From: Dokdonella_A sp014338185
Lineage (GTDB): Bacteria; Pseudomonadota; Gammaproteobacteria; Xanthomonadales; Rhodanobacteraceae
Direction: 5' to 3'
DNA length: 64,000 nt
Assembly: GCA_030263295.1 (NCBI GenBank)
Contig: SZOS01000001.1
Location: forward strand, 62,001 to 126,000
Below are positions 26,151 to 35,239 of the stretch, piece by piece. The notes below the pieces were generated by a model that was not told the DNA's origin, made no database searches, and saw only the letters and a list, made by a program, of their open reading frames with translations. Within the stretch, counting starts at the first letter, position 1; each line of letters opens with the position of its first letter. A program made the position numbers and the translations under genes.

Positions 26151-26436
26151 GGCGGGCTCCGGGAAAATGCATCGTGCAGCGGCGCGACGTCGCTGCACGA
26201 TGGCGGCGGCGCTGCCCGCTTCGCAGCATGAACGTACGGCCCCGTATGCACATCCACAAATCTGTGGAGGGCCGCGCGCGGCCCGGGCGCGATGGGGCCG
26301 GTAGCGCTTGACCGCCGCCGCCAACGGCAGTGGCACGCAGTAGGTGCCGCGCACCGGCCGATCCGCAGGGCCTGCGGGATGGCATCCGTGCCGGTGGCCC
26401 GCGACAATAGGCCGATTCCTGTCGCGGAGCCGTTCC
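26151..26436. promoter_or_regulatory. Divergent intergenic region with a 12-bp inverted repeat
   Basis: Between the lipase-like gene and fbp. CATCGTGCAGCG (26170-26181) is perfectly mirrored by CGCTGCACGATG (26191-26202) around nine bases, only 20 bases before the lipase-like start, so it would be a strong leader hairpin or an operator. A smaller TCCACA/TGTGGA repeat is at 26253-26268. No gene is seen. Confidence 0.5.
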
Positions 26437-27456
26437 ATGCCGTCCCGGTCCAAGGTGTCCCTGTCGCGTTTCCTGATCGAGCAGCAGCGCGAGCACGGCC
26501 ACATCAACGCCGACCTGCGCCTGCTCATCGAGGTGGTCGCGCGCGCCTGCAAGCGCATCTCGATCGCGGTGGGAAAGGGTGCGCTCGGCGGCGTGCTCGG
26601 CAGCGCCGGCACCGAGAACGTGCAGGGCGAAACGCAGAAGAAGCTCGATGTGCTGTCCAACGAGATCCTGCTCGAAGCCAACGAGTGGGGCGGCCACCTC
26701 GCGGCGCTGGCATCCGAGGAAATGGATGATCCGCACCCGATCCCCAACCGCTATCCCAAGGGCGAGTACCTGCTGGTGTTCGATCCGCTCGACGGCTCGT
26801 CCAACATCGACGTCAACATCTCGGTCGGCACGATCTTCTCGGTGCTGCGCTGTCCCGAAGGCGTGCAGGACCCGGCCGAAGCGGCGTTCCTGCAGCCGGG
26901 CACGCAGCAGGTCGCGGCGGGCTATGCGGTGTATGGGTCGAGCACGGTGCTCGTGCTCACGCTTGGCGATGGCGTGCACAGCTTCACGCTCGACCGCGAA
27001 CAGGGCAGCTTCATCCTCACCGGCTCCAACCTGCAGATTCCGGCCGATACCTCGGAGTTTGCGATCAACATGTCCAACCTGCGCCACTGGGAAGCGCCGA
27101 TGAAGCGCTACATCGAGGAACTGCTGGCGGGCAAGACCGGTCCACGCGGGCGCGATTTCAACATGCGCTGGGTGGCGTCGATGGTGGCCGACGTGCACCG
27201 CATCCTCACCCGCGGCGGCATCTTCATCTATCCGCGCGACCTCAAGGATCCGTCCAAGCCCGGCAAGCTGCGCCTCATGTACGAGGCCAACCCGATGGCC
27301 TTCATCGTCGAGCAGGCCGGTGGTGCGGCCACCACGGGCCGTGAGCGCATCCTCGCGCTGCGACCCGAGCGGCTGCACCAGCGCGTACCGGTGTTCCTGG
27401 GATCCCGGCACGAGGTCGAGCGCGTGACAGCCTACCACCGCGAGGCGGATGCTTGA
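26437..27456 (+). CDS. fbp: Class I fructose-1,6-bisphosphatase
   Basis: 339 residues. The metal-binding signature FDPLDGSSNID is at about residues 113-123, and substrate contacts include NMSNLRHWE and YEANPMAFIVEQAGG. It removes the 1-phosphate from fructose-1,6-bisphosphate in gluconeogenesis. The ATG at 26437 gives MPSRSKVSLSRFLIEQQ, the typical N-terminus. Its TGA overlaps the TTG start of the PAP2 gene. Confidence 0.97.
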   Translation: MPSRSKVSLSRFLIEQQREHGHINADLRLLIEVVARACKRISIAVGKGALGGVLGSAGTENVQGETQKKLDVLSNEILLEANEWGGHLAALASEEMDDPHPIPNRYPKGEYLLVFDPLDGSSNIDVNISVGTIFSVLRCPEGVQDPAEAAFLQPGTQQVAAGYAVYGSSTVLVLTLGDGVHSFTLDREQGSFILTGSNLQIPADTSEFAINMSNLRHWEAPMKRYIEELLAGKTGPRGRDFNMRWVASMVADVHRILTRGGIFIYPRDLKDPSKPGKLRLMYEANPMAFIVEQAGGAATTGRERILALRPERLHQRVPVFLGSRHEVERVTAYHREADA

Positions 27457-28022
27457 GCGCGAAGCTCACGCTCGCGCGCGGCCTTTCGCTGCTCGGCCAT
27501 CCGCTGCTGGTGGTGCCGCTCGCGGCCATGCTCGCGGCGGCTTCGCGTGGCGCCGATGCCGGCGTGGTGCGCGGCCTCGGCTTGTGGCTGGCGGTGCTGG
27601 CGCTGGCGGTGCTGGGCTACAGCCGGTGGCAGGTGTGGCGCGGGCACTGGGCGCATGTCGATGCCAGCGGCCGCGGCGAGCGGCGTGACCTCAACCGCGC
27701 GCTGCTCGCCCTGCTCGTGGTGGCAGCGGCGGCGTCGGCATGGGCGCAGGGACCGGGCCTGCTCACGCGCGCACTGGCGCTGGCCGCCGTCATGATCGTG
27801 CTGGCGATGCTGCTCGCGCGCTGGCTCAAGGTGTCGCTGCATGCGGCCTTCACCACGCTGGCGGCGTGGTTGCCGCTGTGGCCGACTGCGGTGGCGGGCC
27901 TGCTCCTGCTTGCGCTCGCGGTGGCCTGGTCGCGCCTGGTGCTGCAGCGACATCGACCCGCGGAGGTGGTCGCGGGCGTGGTGCTCGGCAGCGTGGCCGG
28001 CGCCGTGCTGCGGATCGCGTAG
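27453..28022 (+). CDS. PAP2-superfamily membrane phosphatase
   Basis: 189 residues with about five hydrophobic helices. The third PAP2 motif is seen in SRLVLQRHRPAEVVAGVVLG, although the first motif is not convincing. The best start is a TTG at 27453, overlapping the fbp stop by four bases (TTGA), which implies translational coupling. Members dephosphorylate lipid phosphates such as undecaprenyl pyrophosphate or phosphatidic acid. The substrate is not defined here. Confidence 0.75.
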   Translation: MSAKLTLARGLSLLGHPLLVVPLAAMLAAASRGADAGVVRGLGLWLAVLALAVLGYSRWQVWRGHWAHVDASGRGERRDLNRALLALLVVAAAASAWAQGPGLLTRALALAAVMIVLAMLLARWLKVSLHAAFTTLAAWLPLWPTAVAGLLLLALAVAWSRLVLQRHRPAEVVAGVVLGSVAGAVLRIA

Positions 28023-28037
28023 CATCACCCCAATCGC

Positions 28038-28760
28038 ATGGGAAACCGGATCGTGGACGATTTCATCGAAGTGTACGAGGGCGTGCTGGCTGCCGAGACC
28101 TGCCAGCAGATCATCGCGGCGTTCGAAAACAGCGACAAGCTCAGTCGTGGCGCCACCGCGGGCGGCGTCAATACCAGGCTCAAGGACAGCTGGGACCTGT
28201 CCATCAGCAAGTACGCCGAATGGAGCGAAGTGGCCGGACTGTTCAACGCGACGATGCTGCAGTGCCTGATGCGCTACGTGCGCAAGTACACCTACCTCGC
28301 GCTGGCGCCGACTGCGCTGTACCGCAAGGCGGCCGACGGCAGCATGACCCAGCTCGGGGTCGATGACATCCGCGCGATGGATGATGCCACTCTGCGGCGG
28401 CTGGTCACCCATGTGTTCCGCCCCGGCGACATCAACGTCCAGCGCTACTTTGCCGATGAGGGTGGCTATCCGTACTGGCACAGCGAGACCTCACCCAAGC
28501 TCGGCGACATGGACAACCTGCACCGCGTGCTGCTGTGGACGTGCTACCTCAACGATGATTTCGACGAGGGTGAGACCGAGTTCCTGTACCAGCGGCGCAA
28601 GATCACCCCGCGCACGGGATCGTTGGCGATCGCGCCGGCCGGCTTCACCCACACCCACCGCGGCAACCAGCCCAAGCGCGGCAACAAGTACATCGCGACC
28701 TCGTGGATCCTGTTCCAGGCCGCCGAGCAGCTGTATGCGGCGCCGCCGAATCCCGCCTGA
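28038..28760 (+). CDS. Fe(II)/2-oxoglutarate oxygenase, prolyl 4-hydroxylase type
   Basis: 240 residues. The jelly-roll iron site reads YWHSE (His-x-Glu in place of the usual His-x-Asp) and a distal His in GFTHTHRGN; a basic residue of QPKRGNKY probably binds 2-oxoglutarate. YLNDDFDEGETEF is typical of P4H-like enzymes. The target could be protein or small molecule. It lies 15 bases after the PAP2 stop, so it is probably in the fbp operon. Confidence 0.87.
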   Translation: MGNRIVDDFIEVYEGVLAAETCQQIIAAFENSDKLSRGATAGGVNTRLKDSWDLSISKYAEWSEVAGLFNATMLQCLMRYVRKYTYLALAPTALYRKAADGSMTQLGVDDIRAMDDATLRRLVTHVFRPGDINVQRYFADEGGYPYWHSETSPKLGDMDNLHRVLLWTCYLNDDFDEGETEFLYQRRKITPRTGSLAIAPAGFTHTHRGNQPKRGNKYIATSWILFQAAEQLYAAPPNPA

Positions 28761-28786
28761 GACCGCATGAGTCTGCAGGTGCGAAG

Positions 28787-28806
28787 CCCGGCCACGCACG
28801 GCCGGG
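28787..28806 (+). terminator. 7-bp hairpin after the oxygenase gene, no U-tract
   Basis: CCCGGCC (28787-28793) pairs with GGCCGGG (28800-28806). A second 7-bp hairpin follows at 28892-28910. Neither has a T-run. Together they separate the fbp operon from the UPF0114 gene. Confidence 0.35.
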
Positions 28807-28938
28807 AACGTGACCGGCGCATCCGTGTCCAAGTCGCCCGGCCATGCGCGGCGGAGCATCGCGCGGAAAGCGCAAGGTCGTTGCCAACCCCGGGCGGGCC
28901 GCACCCGCCCAACCCATTCCCAATCCAGAGTCCATTCC

Positions 28939-29577
28939 ATGCGTGGAAACCCATCGACGCCCCATCACCTGCCGCCAATGCCGGCACTGATCTTTTCCGC
29001 ACGCTGGTTGCAGCTGCCGCTGTACCTGGGCCTGATCCTGGCCCAGGGCGTATATGTGTTCCTGTTCCTCAAGGAACTGTGGCACCTGTTGCACGATGCG
29101 TTCGAGCTCAGCGAGCAGGCGATCATGCTGATCGTGCTCGGCCTCATCGACGTGGTGATGATCTCCAACCTGCTCATCATGGTCATCGTCGGCGGCTACG
29201 AGACCTTCGTGTCGCGCCTGCGCCTGCAGGATCATCCGGACCAGCCCGAGTGGCTCAGCCACGTCAACGCCTCGGTGCTCAAGGTCAAGCTGGCGATGGC
29301 GATCATCGGCATCAGCTCGATCCACCTGCTCAAGACCTTCATCGAGGCCGGCGCGCTGGGTGGCCTGCCGTTCTGTGATCCGGCGCTGCTGGCGCAGCTG
29401 GCGGGCGAGGCGTCGGTCGGCACCGGCAAACAGTGCAGCACGCTCACGGTCCAGGGGGTGATGTGGCAAACCATCATCCACTGCGTGTTCATACTCTCGG
29501 CAGTGGGGATCGCCTGGACCGACCGGCTCATGGCGGGCGCCAAGGCCAGCCACGCACTGGCCGCCGAGACGCATTGA
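28939..29577 (+). CDS. UPF0114 (YqhA-like) inner-membrane protein
   Basis: 212 residues from the ATG at 28939; AGAG upstream supports it over the ATG at 28978. Four hydrophobic segments are visible (LPLYLGLILAQGVYVFLFL, AIMLIVLGLIDVVMISNLLIMVIVGGYETFV, KVKLAMAIIGISSIHLLKTF and IHCVFILSAVGIAW). The GGYETFVS box is characteristic of UPF0114. Function is unknown. It is convergent with pilU. Confidence 0.88.
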   Translation: MRGNPSTPHHLPPMPALIFSARWLQLPLYLGLILAQGVYVFLFLKELWHLLHDAFELSEQAIMLIVLGLIDVVMISNLLIMVIVGGYETFVSRLRLQDHPDQPEWLSHVNASVLKVKLAMAIIGISSIHLLKTFIEAGALGGLPFCDPALLAQLAGEASVGTGKQCSTLTVQGVMWQTIIHCVFILSAVGIAWTDRLMAGAKASHALAAETH

Positions 29578-29622
29578 CCGGATGGCAGTGGGCGCAGCGG
29601 GTCGCCGCTGCGCCCGCGCACC

Positions 29623-30726
29623 TCAGAAGTTGTTGATGTCGAAGCTTTCGGCCATGGGCGCTTCGCCGCCCTCGGCCAGACGCACCTTGAGCGCAAGGCC
29701 GTCGCGCGAATCGGCGTGGTTGAGCGCCTCCTCGAGTTCGATCTTGCCTTCCTTGTACAACGCGTACAGCGACTGGTCGAAGGTCTGCATGCCTTCCTGC
29801 AGGCTGCGGTCCATCGCTTCCTTGACCTCGTGGATCTGGCCTCGGCGCAGCAGGTCGCGGATGTGCGGCGTGTTGAGCAGCACCTCGACCGCGGGCAGGC
29901 GGTGGCCGTCCTTGCCCATGACCAGGCGTTGGCTGATGACCGCGCGCAGGTTCAGCGCCACGTTCATGAGGATGTTCTTGTGCGCTGATTCGGGGAAGAA
30001 GTTGAGGATGCGTTCGATGGTCTGGTCGGCGTTGTTGGAATGCAGCGTCGCCAGGCACAGGTGACCGGTTTCGGAGAAGGTGATCGCCGCTTCCATCGTG
30101 GTCGCATCGCGGATCTCGCCGATGAGGATCACGTCGGGCGCCTCGCGCATCGCGTTCTTGAGCGCCTCGTGGAAACTGTGCGTGTCGAGTCCGACCTCGC
30201 GCTGGTTGACCACCGATTTCTTGTGCCGGTACAGGTACTCGATCGGGTCCTCGATGGTGAGGATGTGGCCCGACGTGTTGGAGTTGCGGTGGTCGATCAT
30301 CGAGGCCAGCGTGGTCGACTTGCCCGAGCCGGTCGCGCCGACCAGCAGCACGAGTCCGCGCGGTTCCATGATGATGTTCTTGAACAGTTGCGGCAGGCGC
30401 AACTGCTCGATGGTGGGGATCTCGCTCTTGATCGCACGGATCACCATGCCCACTTCGCCGCGCTGCTTGAACACGTTGACGCGGAAGCGGCCCGCGTCCT
30501 TGACCGCGATCGCCATGTTGAGCTCGAGGTTCTTCTCGAACTGCGGCACCTGGCCCTCGTCCATGAGCGAATAGGCGATCTTCTTGACCATGCCGTTGGG
30601 CAGGCCGGTATTGCCAAGCGGGTAGAGCTTGCCCTCGACCTTGATGTTGACCGGAGCGCCGGTGGTCAAGAACATGTCCGAGGCGCCCTTCTCGGTCATC
30701 AACTTGAGGAAATAGCCGATATCCAT
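29623..30726 (-). CDS. pilU: Type IV pilus twitching ATPase PilU
   Basis: 367 residues from the ATG at 30726 (MDIGYFLKLMTEKGASDMF). The PilT/PilU family elements are Walker A GATGSGKST, the Asp box PIEYLYRHKKSVVNQREVG, Walker B DVILIGEIRD and the His box GHLCLATLHSNN. The Q-REVG and C-terminal extension ending ESFDINNF favour PilU over PilT. It powers pilus retraction as an accessory to PilT, which is not in this window. Confidence 0.92.
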   Translation of the reverse strand: MDIGYFLKLMTEKGASDMFLTTGAPVNIKVEGKLYPLGNTGLPNGMVKKIAYSLMDEGQVPQFEKNLELNMAIAVKDAGRFRVNVFKQRGEVGMVIRAIKSEIPTIEQLRLPQLFKNIIMEPRGLVLLVGATGSGKSTTLASMIDHRNSNTSGHILTIEDPIEYLYRHKKSVVNQREVGLDTHSFHEALKNAMREAPDVILIGEIRDATTMEAAITFSETGHLCLATLHSNNADQTIERILNFFPESAHKNILMNVALNLRAVISQRLVMGKDGHRLPAVEVLLNTPHIRDLLRRGQIHEVKEAMDRSLQEGMQTFDQSLYALYKEGKIELEEALNHADSRDGLALKVRLAEGGEAPMAESFDINNF

Positions 30727-30841
30727 AGCGGTTCTCGCGAAACTGGAGGGGTCGGGGCCATCGCGGGGCAGGGGTGGCGTTGCCAAACCTTGGCACGCCT
30801 TCCCACAATAGTCGTCCGTCTTGCAGCGAGCGGTTACGTTT

Positions 30842-31246
30842 ATGACACCACATCGCGGAAAAATCCATGCGTCAATCGTCGTTTCGGCGCTGTTGGCGCT
30901 GCTGGCGCTGAGCGCGTGCGAGCCGACGCGGCCGCCGGTGGACCAGCTCAATGCGGCCGCCCATGGCCTGGAGAACGCGCGTTCGCTGGGTGCGGGCGAG
31001 TTTGCGCGCACCGAGCTCGACGCCGCTGCGCGCAATTACGAGGCCGCGCAATCGGCGCAAGCGATGGGTGACTACGACGCGGCCGCGCAGCTGGCGCTGC
31101 AGTCGCAGGCCGACAGCGAGCTGGCCGCCGCGCGTGCACGGCGCGCCCAGGCCCGGCACGCGGTGGACAAGCTCGAACGCAATAATGCTGCGCTGCAAGA
31201 AGACCTGTCGCGCCACCCCGTCGACTCGGTGGAGGAACAGCCATGA
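30842..31246 (+). CDS. DUF4398 lipoprotein
   Basis: 134 residues with a lipobox LALLALSAC at about residues 17-25, so lipid-anchored in the outer or inner membrane. The remainder is helical and Ala-rich with a DUF4398 pattern (AAARNYEAAQSAQAMGDYDAAAQLALQSQADSELA). A TTG at 30821 is an alternative start. It is divergent from pilU, and its stop overlaps the ATG of the next gene by four bases. Function unknown. Confidence 0.8.
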   Translation: MTPHRGKIHASIVVSALLALLALSACEPTRPPVDQLNAAAHGLENARSLGAGEFARTELDAAARNYEAAQSAQAMGDYDAAAQLALQSQADSELAAARARRAQARHAVDKLERNNAALQEDLSRHPVDSVEEQP

Positions 31247-31926
31247 AGCTGCCCATGTCGATGCCAGCCGGGCTGGCCTTGCTGATGCTGGCAGCCGCCT
31301 CCAGCACCGCCGCTGCGCGCAACGAGGAATACCAGCGCCTGCTCGATCGTTTCAACGTGATCGCGACCGACGCGCGCCTGGCCAACCATGCTCCGGTGGC
31401 GATGGACCGCGCACGCGAGGCTCTGGCCATGCTCAACGAGGTGCGTCGCAGCCAGCGCGAGCTGTGGGCCTACGTGGCCGAACGGCGCATCGATGCGGCA
31501 CAGGCTGCGGCCGAGGCCGAGGTGCTGGAGGCGCAGCGCCTGCAATTGCAGCGCGAGAACGATCGCCTGCAGGTGGCGATTGCGCGGCGTGATGCCGAAC
31601 TCGCGCGCGCCGAACTCGAGCGCGCGCGACTGCAGGCGCAGATCCGTGCCGAGGAGGCCGAGCGCGCCCAGCGTGATGCCGAGGCCGCGCGCGCCGAAGG
31701 CGAACAGGCCCAGCAGGCCGCCGAGGCCGCGCGCGCCGAGGCCAGCCAGGCCAAGCGCATGGCCGCCGCGCAGGCCAAGGCCGCCGCGCTGGCGAAGAAG
31801 GAGGCCGAACTGCAGGCGGCCTTGAGCGGACAGTCACCCGCGGCGGCCGAACCGTCCAAGGCGGTCAAGCCCGCACCGGCCAAGGCACCGGCCAAGCCCA
31901 AGACCAAACAGCCGGCAAAGCGCTGA
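31243..31926 (+). CDS. Secreted Ala/Glu/Arg-rich coiled-coil protein
   Basis: 227 residues with a signal peptide (MKLPMSMPAGLALLMLAAASSTAAA). Residues 30-185 are a long coiled coil with heptad-like AEAERAQRDAEAARAEGEQA repeats, ending in a Lys/Pro/Ala tail KPAPAKAPAKPKTKQPAKR that may bind peptidoglycan or polyanions. It overlaps the DUF4398 lipoprotein gene by ATGA, so the two are coupled and probably act together at the envelope. I do not recognise a family with an assigned role. Confidence 0.75.
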   Translation: MKLPMSMPAGLALLMLAAASSTAAARNEEYQRLLDRFNVIATDARLANHAPVAMDRAREALAMLNEVRRSQRELWAYVAERRIDAAQAAAEAEVLEAQRLQLQRENDRLQVAIARRDAELARAELERARLQAQIRAEEAERAQRDAEAARAEGEQAQQAAEAARAEASQAKRMAAAQAKAAALAKKEAELQAALSGQSPAAAEPSKAVKPAPAKAPAKPKTKQPAKR

Positions 31927-32486
31927 TCGCGCGCGCCCGGCGCCGCCCTGGCGCTGCCCTCGGCAGCGCGCTGCAGCAGCGCGCCGGGCGCTGCATGACT
32001 CGCCACCGCGCAGCCACAGCGGTTGCGCAACGTGCGGGGTCGGGCTCGTGGCATGTGTGTCGCAACATCATTGCATGTAGTTGATTGACAAGGCAATTAA
32101 CGAGAATCCAATGATTCGGCCGTGACCGGGAAGCTTGCCCGTCGGCGGTTGCCAAGGTCGTTGCGAGGGAGTAGCGTCTAGCTCCCAAGTGCACCGGATT
32201 TCCGGCACCCACTTGGGCAAACCGTCTGGCCCATGAGTGCAACGATCGCGACCGAGGACTCTTCAACCTCAGCCCCACGATTCATGGGGCACGCGTTCCG
32301 GTGTTTCCTGGCAGTGGCACCGGACGCGACCGCCGCACGCATCGTGTGCGATCGCGCCGCATCCCTGGGTCAGGCCGGCTCATCACGAGCCGTATCGCAA
32401 ACTGGTGTCACTCGTCGCGCAACGCGGCGGCACGTCATGGTCGGCGTGCCGTCGCGTTTGCTTTTCCAACTCGAGGAGGCTGTCTG
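31927..32486 (+). other. 560-base structured intergenic region
   Basis: It contains, in order, nested hairpins just after the coiled-coil gene (outer arms 31933-31943 and 31981-31991, inner arms 31951-31958 and 31962-31969), an AT-rich promoter-like patch at about 32060-32125, a structured RNA candidate at 32156-32247, and a doubtful small frame from 32233. No larger gene is visible. Confidence 0.6.
32156..32247 (+). ncRNA. Candidate structured RNA with alternative pairings
   Basis: GGTCGTTGC (32156-32164) pairs with GCAACGATC (32239-32247), nine pairs including one G-U, closing a 92-base element. Inside, CCC at 32184-32186 can pair with GGG at 32167-32169 (stem GGGAG/CTCCC) or with GGG at 32215-32217 (stem CCCAAGTG/CACTTGGG), but not both. 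An inner CCGG/CCGG stem caps the second hairpin. It resembles a switch but matches no class I can name. Orientation is inferred from the downstream YdcH-like gene. Confidence 0.35.
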
Positions 32487-32487
32487 A
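32233..32487 (+). CDS. Doubtful small open frame upstream of the YdcH-like gene
   Basis: 84 residues from an ATG lying inside the structured RNA candidate. Its TGA overlaps the next ATG (TGATG), which would allow coupling. The stretch RCFLAVAPDATAARIV faintly resembles the start of 2',3'-cyclic phosphodiesterase (ThpR) proteins, so it might be a remnant. Codon use is less biased than in confirmed neighbours. The GAGGAGG near its end (about 32472-32478) clearly serves the next gene. Confidence 0.25.
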   Translation: MSATIATEDSSTSAPRFMGHAFRCFLAVAPDATAARIVCDRAASLGQAGSSRAVSQTGVTRRATRRHVMVGVPSRLLFQLEEAV

Positions 32488-32711
32488 TGTTCGAACAGAG
32501 CCAGAAAGAAGAAGTCGAAGCATTGATGCAGGCAAACCCTGAGTTCCGCAGCCTGTATTACCGACACCAGGAGTTGGACAGCAAGGTGCGCGATGCGGAA
32601 ATCGGTGTGTTGCCTGTCGACGACGTGACCTTGCACAAGATGAAAAAGGAAAAGCTGCAAGCCAAGGACAAGCTCACCACGATGTGGGGCCGGCTCACCG
32701 CCTCATCCTGA
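32487..32711 (+). CDS. YdcH/DUF465 family small protein
   Basis: 74 residues, entirely helical: MFEQSQKEEVEALMQANPEF then FRSLYYRHQELDSKVRDAE, the hallmark of YdcH-like proteins, and a Lys-rich second helix ending LTTMWGRL. A strong GAGGAGG ribosome site is eight bases upstream. Function unknown; members are abundant small cytoplasmic proteins. Confidence 0.9.
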   Translation: MFEQSQKEEVEALMQANPEFRSLYYRHQELDSKVRDAEIGVLPVDDVTLHKMKKEKLQAKDKLTTMWGRLTASS

Positions 32712-32721
32712 TTCCACGCCC

Positions 32722-32756
32722 ATCCGGCACCGCGCGCCAGCGCGCGGGTGCCGGAT
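32722..32756 (+). terminator. Long hairpin after the YdcH-like gene, no U-tract
   Basis: ATCCGGCACC (32722-32731) pairs with GGTGCCGGAT (32747-32756), continuing through six more pairs (32732-32737 with 32740-32745) around a one-base bulge. It starts 11 bases after the stop. No T-run follows. Confidence 0.55.
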
Positions 32757-32857
32757 CGGCACCGCGCTCGGCTATCATTCCACGCAGGCCTCCCGACGGG
32801 GCGGGGCCATTCGGGTGTGTGGCGTGCCCAGGCCGCCGTCCGCCTCGCGGAGAGCGC

Positions 32858-34228
<1,371 letters not shown>

Positions 34229-34254
34229 GCCACCCCAACACAAGGAGCCGGTGC

Positions 34255-35211
34255 ATGCAGGCAACGATGGACGATGTGCGCTACGCCTACCGCTTGCTGC
34301 TCGGGCGCGAGCCCGATCAGCAAGGCTCGGATACGTTTCGGACGATGCTGGCGACGGCGCGCGTCACGGCGAGCGATCTGGCGGCTGTAATCATGAGTTC
34401 GGCCGAATTCAGGGCACGCCAAGGTATCGATGCCGACGGCATTGAGGTGGGCTTTGACGGCTACAGCATGTTTACGCGGGCCGACGATCTCGACATCGGG
34501 GCCACCGTACGCAACGGCACCTATGAGCCAGACGTGGTGGCCGCGATCAACGAGCAGCTGCATGCGGGGGCCACCGTCCTCGATGTGGGCGCAAACATCG
34601 GTTATTACACGGCGCTGGCCGCACACAAGGTCGGTCCGACTGGCCGCGTGTTCGCGGTCGAGCCTATGGACAAGAACCTGCAGCTGATCTACCGCACGAT
34701 CTGGCACAACCAGTTCCACAACGTCCAAGTGCTGCCATTTGCCGCTTCCGACGCCGCGCAACTATTGCCGATGTCAACGACTGCCCGCAGTTCCAACGGC
34801 GAGGTGCTGCCGTACGACACCCGGCGCGCACCCTCGCTGTTTGCGCAGGCATGCGTGCTCGACGACCTGTTGCCTGCGCTTGACAGGCTCGACCTGGTCA
34901 AGCTCGACATCGAAGGCCATGAGCCGCATGCTTGGCGCGGGCTTGCGCGCACGCTGGCGCGCCACCGCCCCGTGGTGTTGACCGAATTCCATCCCCAATG
35001 CCTGCGCGACAACGCGCGCGTCGATCCGCTGGCCTATCTGGCCACGCTGTTTGCGTACGCATCTAACGTGCAAGTGCTGGTCGACCCGGACACCCGCGTC
35101 GCCTGCGACAGCCCCGATCAGATCATGCGGCAGTGGCATGTGGCGGACGCCAGGTCCGGTGGCAGGGGCGATCATCATCTGAATCTGCTTGTGCACCCGG
35201 CATCGGCCTGA
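34255..35211 (+). CDS. FkbM-family methyltransferase with N-terminal DUF4214-like segment
   Basis: 318 residues from the ATG at 34255, with AAGGAG at 34242-34247. Residues 5-55 (VRYAYRLLLGREPDQQGSDT, SSAEFRAR) look like DUF4214, common in cell-surface glycan proteins. The SAM domain follows with VLDVGANIGYYTALAA (about 104-119), FAVEPMD and VKLDIEGHEPHA. FkbM enzymes O-methylate sugars or polyketides. It sits between the two transsulfuration genes with gaps of only 26 and 28 bases, an odd place. Codon use looks less GC-biased than in the flanking genes. Confidence 0.87.
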   Translation: MQATMDDVRYAYRLLLGREPDQQGSDTFRTMLATARVTASDLAAVIMSSAEFRARQGIDADGIEVGFDGYSMFTRADDLDIGATVRNGTYEPDVVAAINEQLHAGATVLDVGANIGYYTALAAHKVGPTGRVFAVEPMDKNLQLIYRTIWHNQFHNVQVLPFAASDAAQLLPMSTTARSSNGEVLPYDTRRAPSLFAQACVLDDLLPALDRLDLVKLDIEGHEPHAWRGLARTLARHRPVVLTEFHPQCLRDNARVDPLAYLATLFAYASNVQVLVDPDTRVACDSPDQIMRQWHVADARSGGRGDHHLNLLVHPASA

Positions 35212-35239
35212 CCGGACCGGATTCGATAGAGGAACCAAC

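Noticed and set aside
32167..32175. GGGAGTAGC, identical to the core of the yybP-ykoY riboswitch, suggesting a second Mn2+ switch
   Set aside because: The flanking aptamer segments are absent, and here the bases pair within a local hairpin, so it is probably coincidence.
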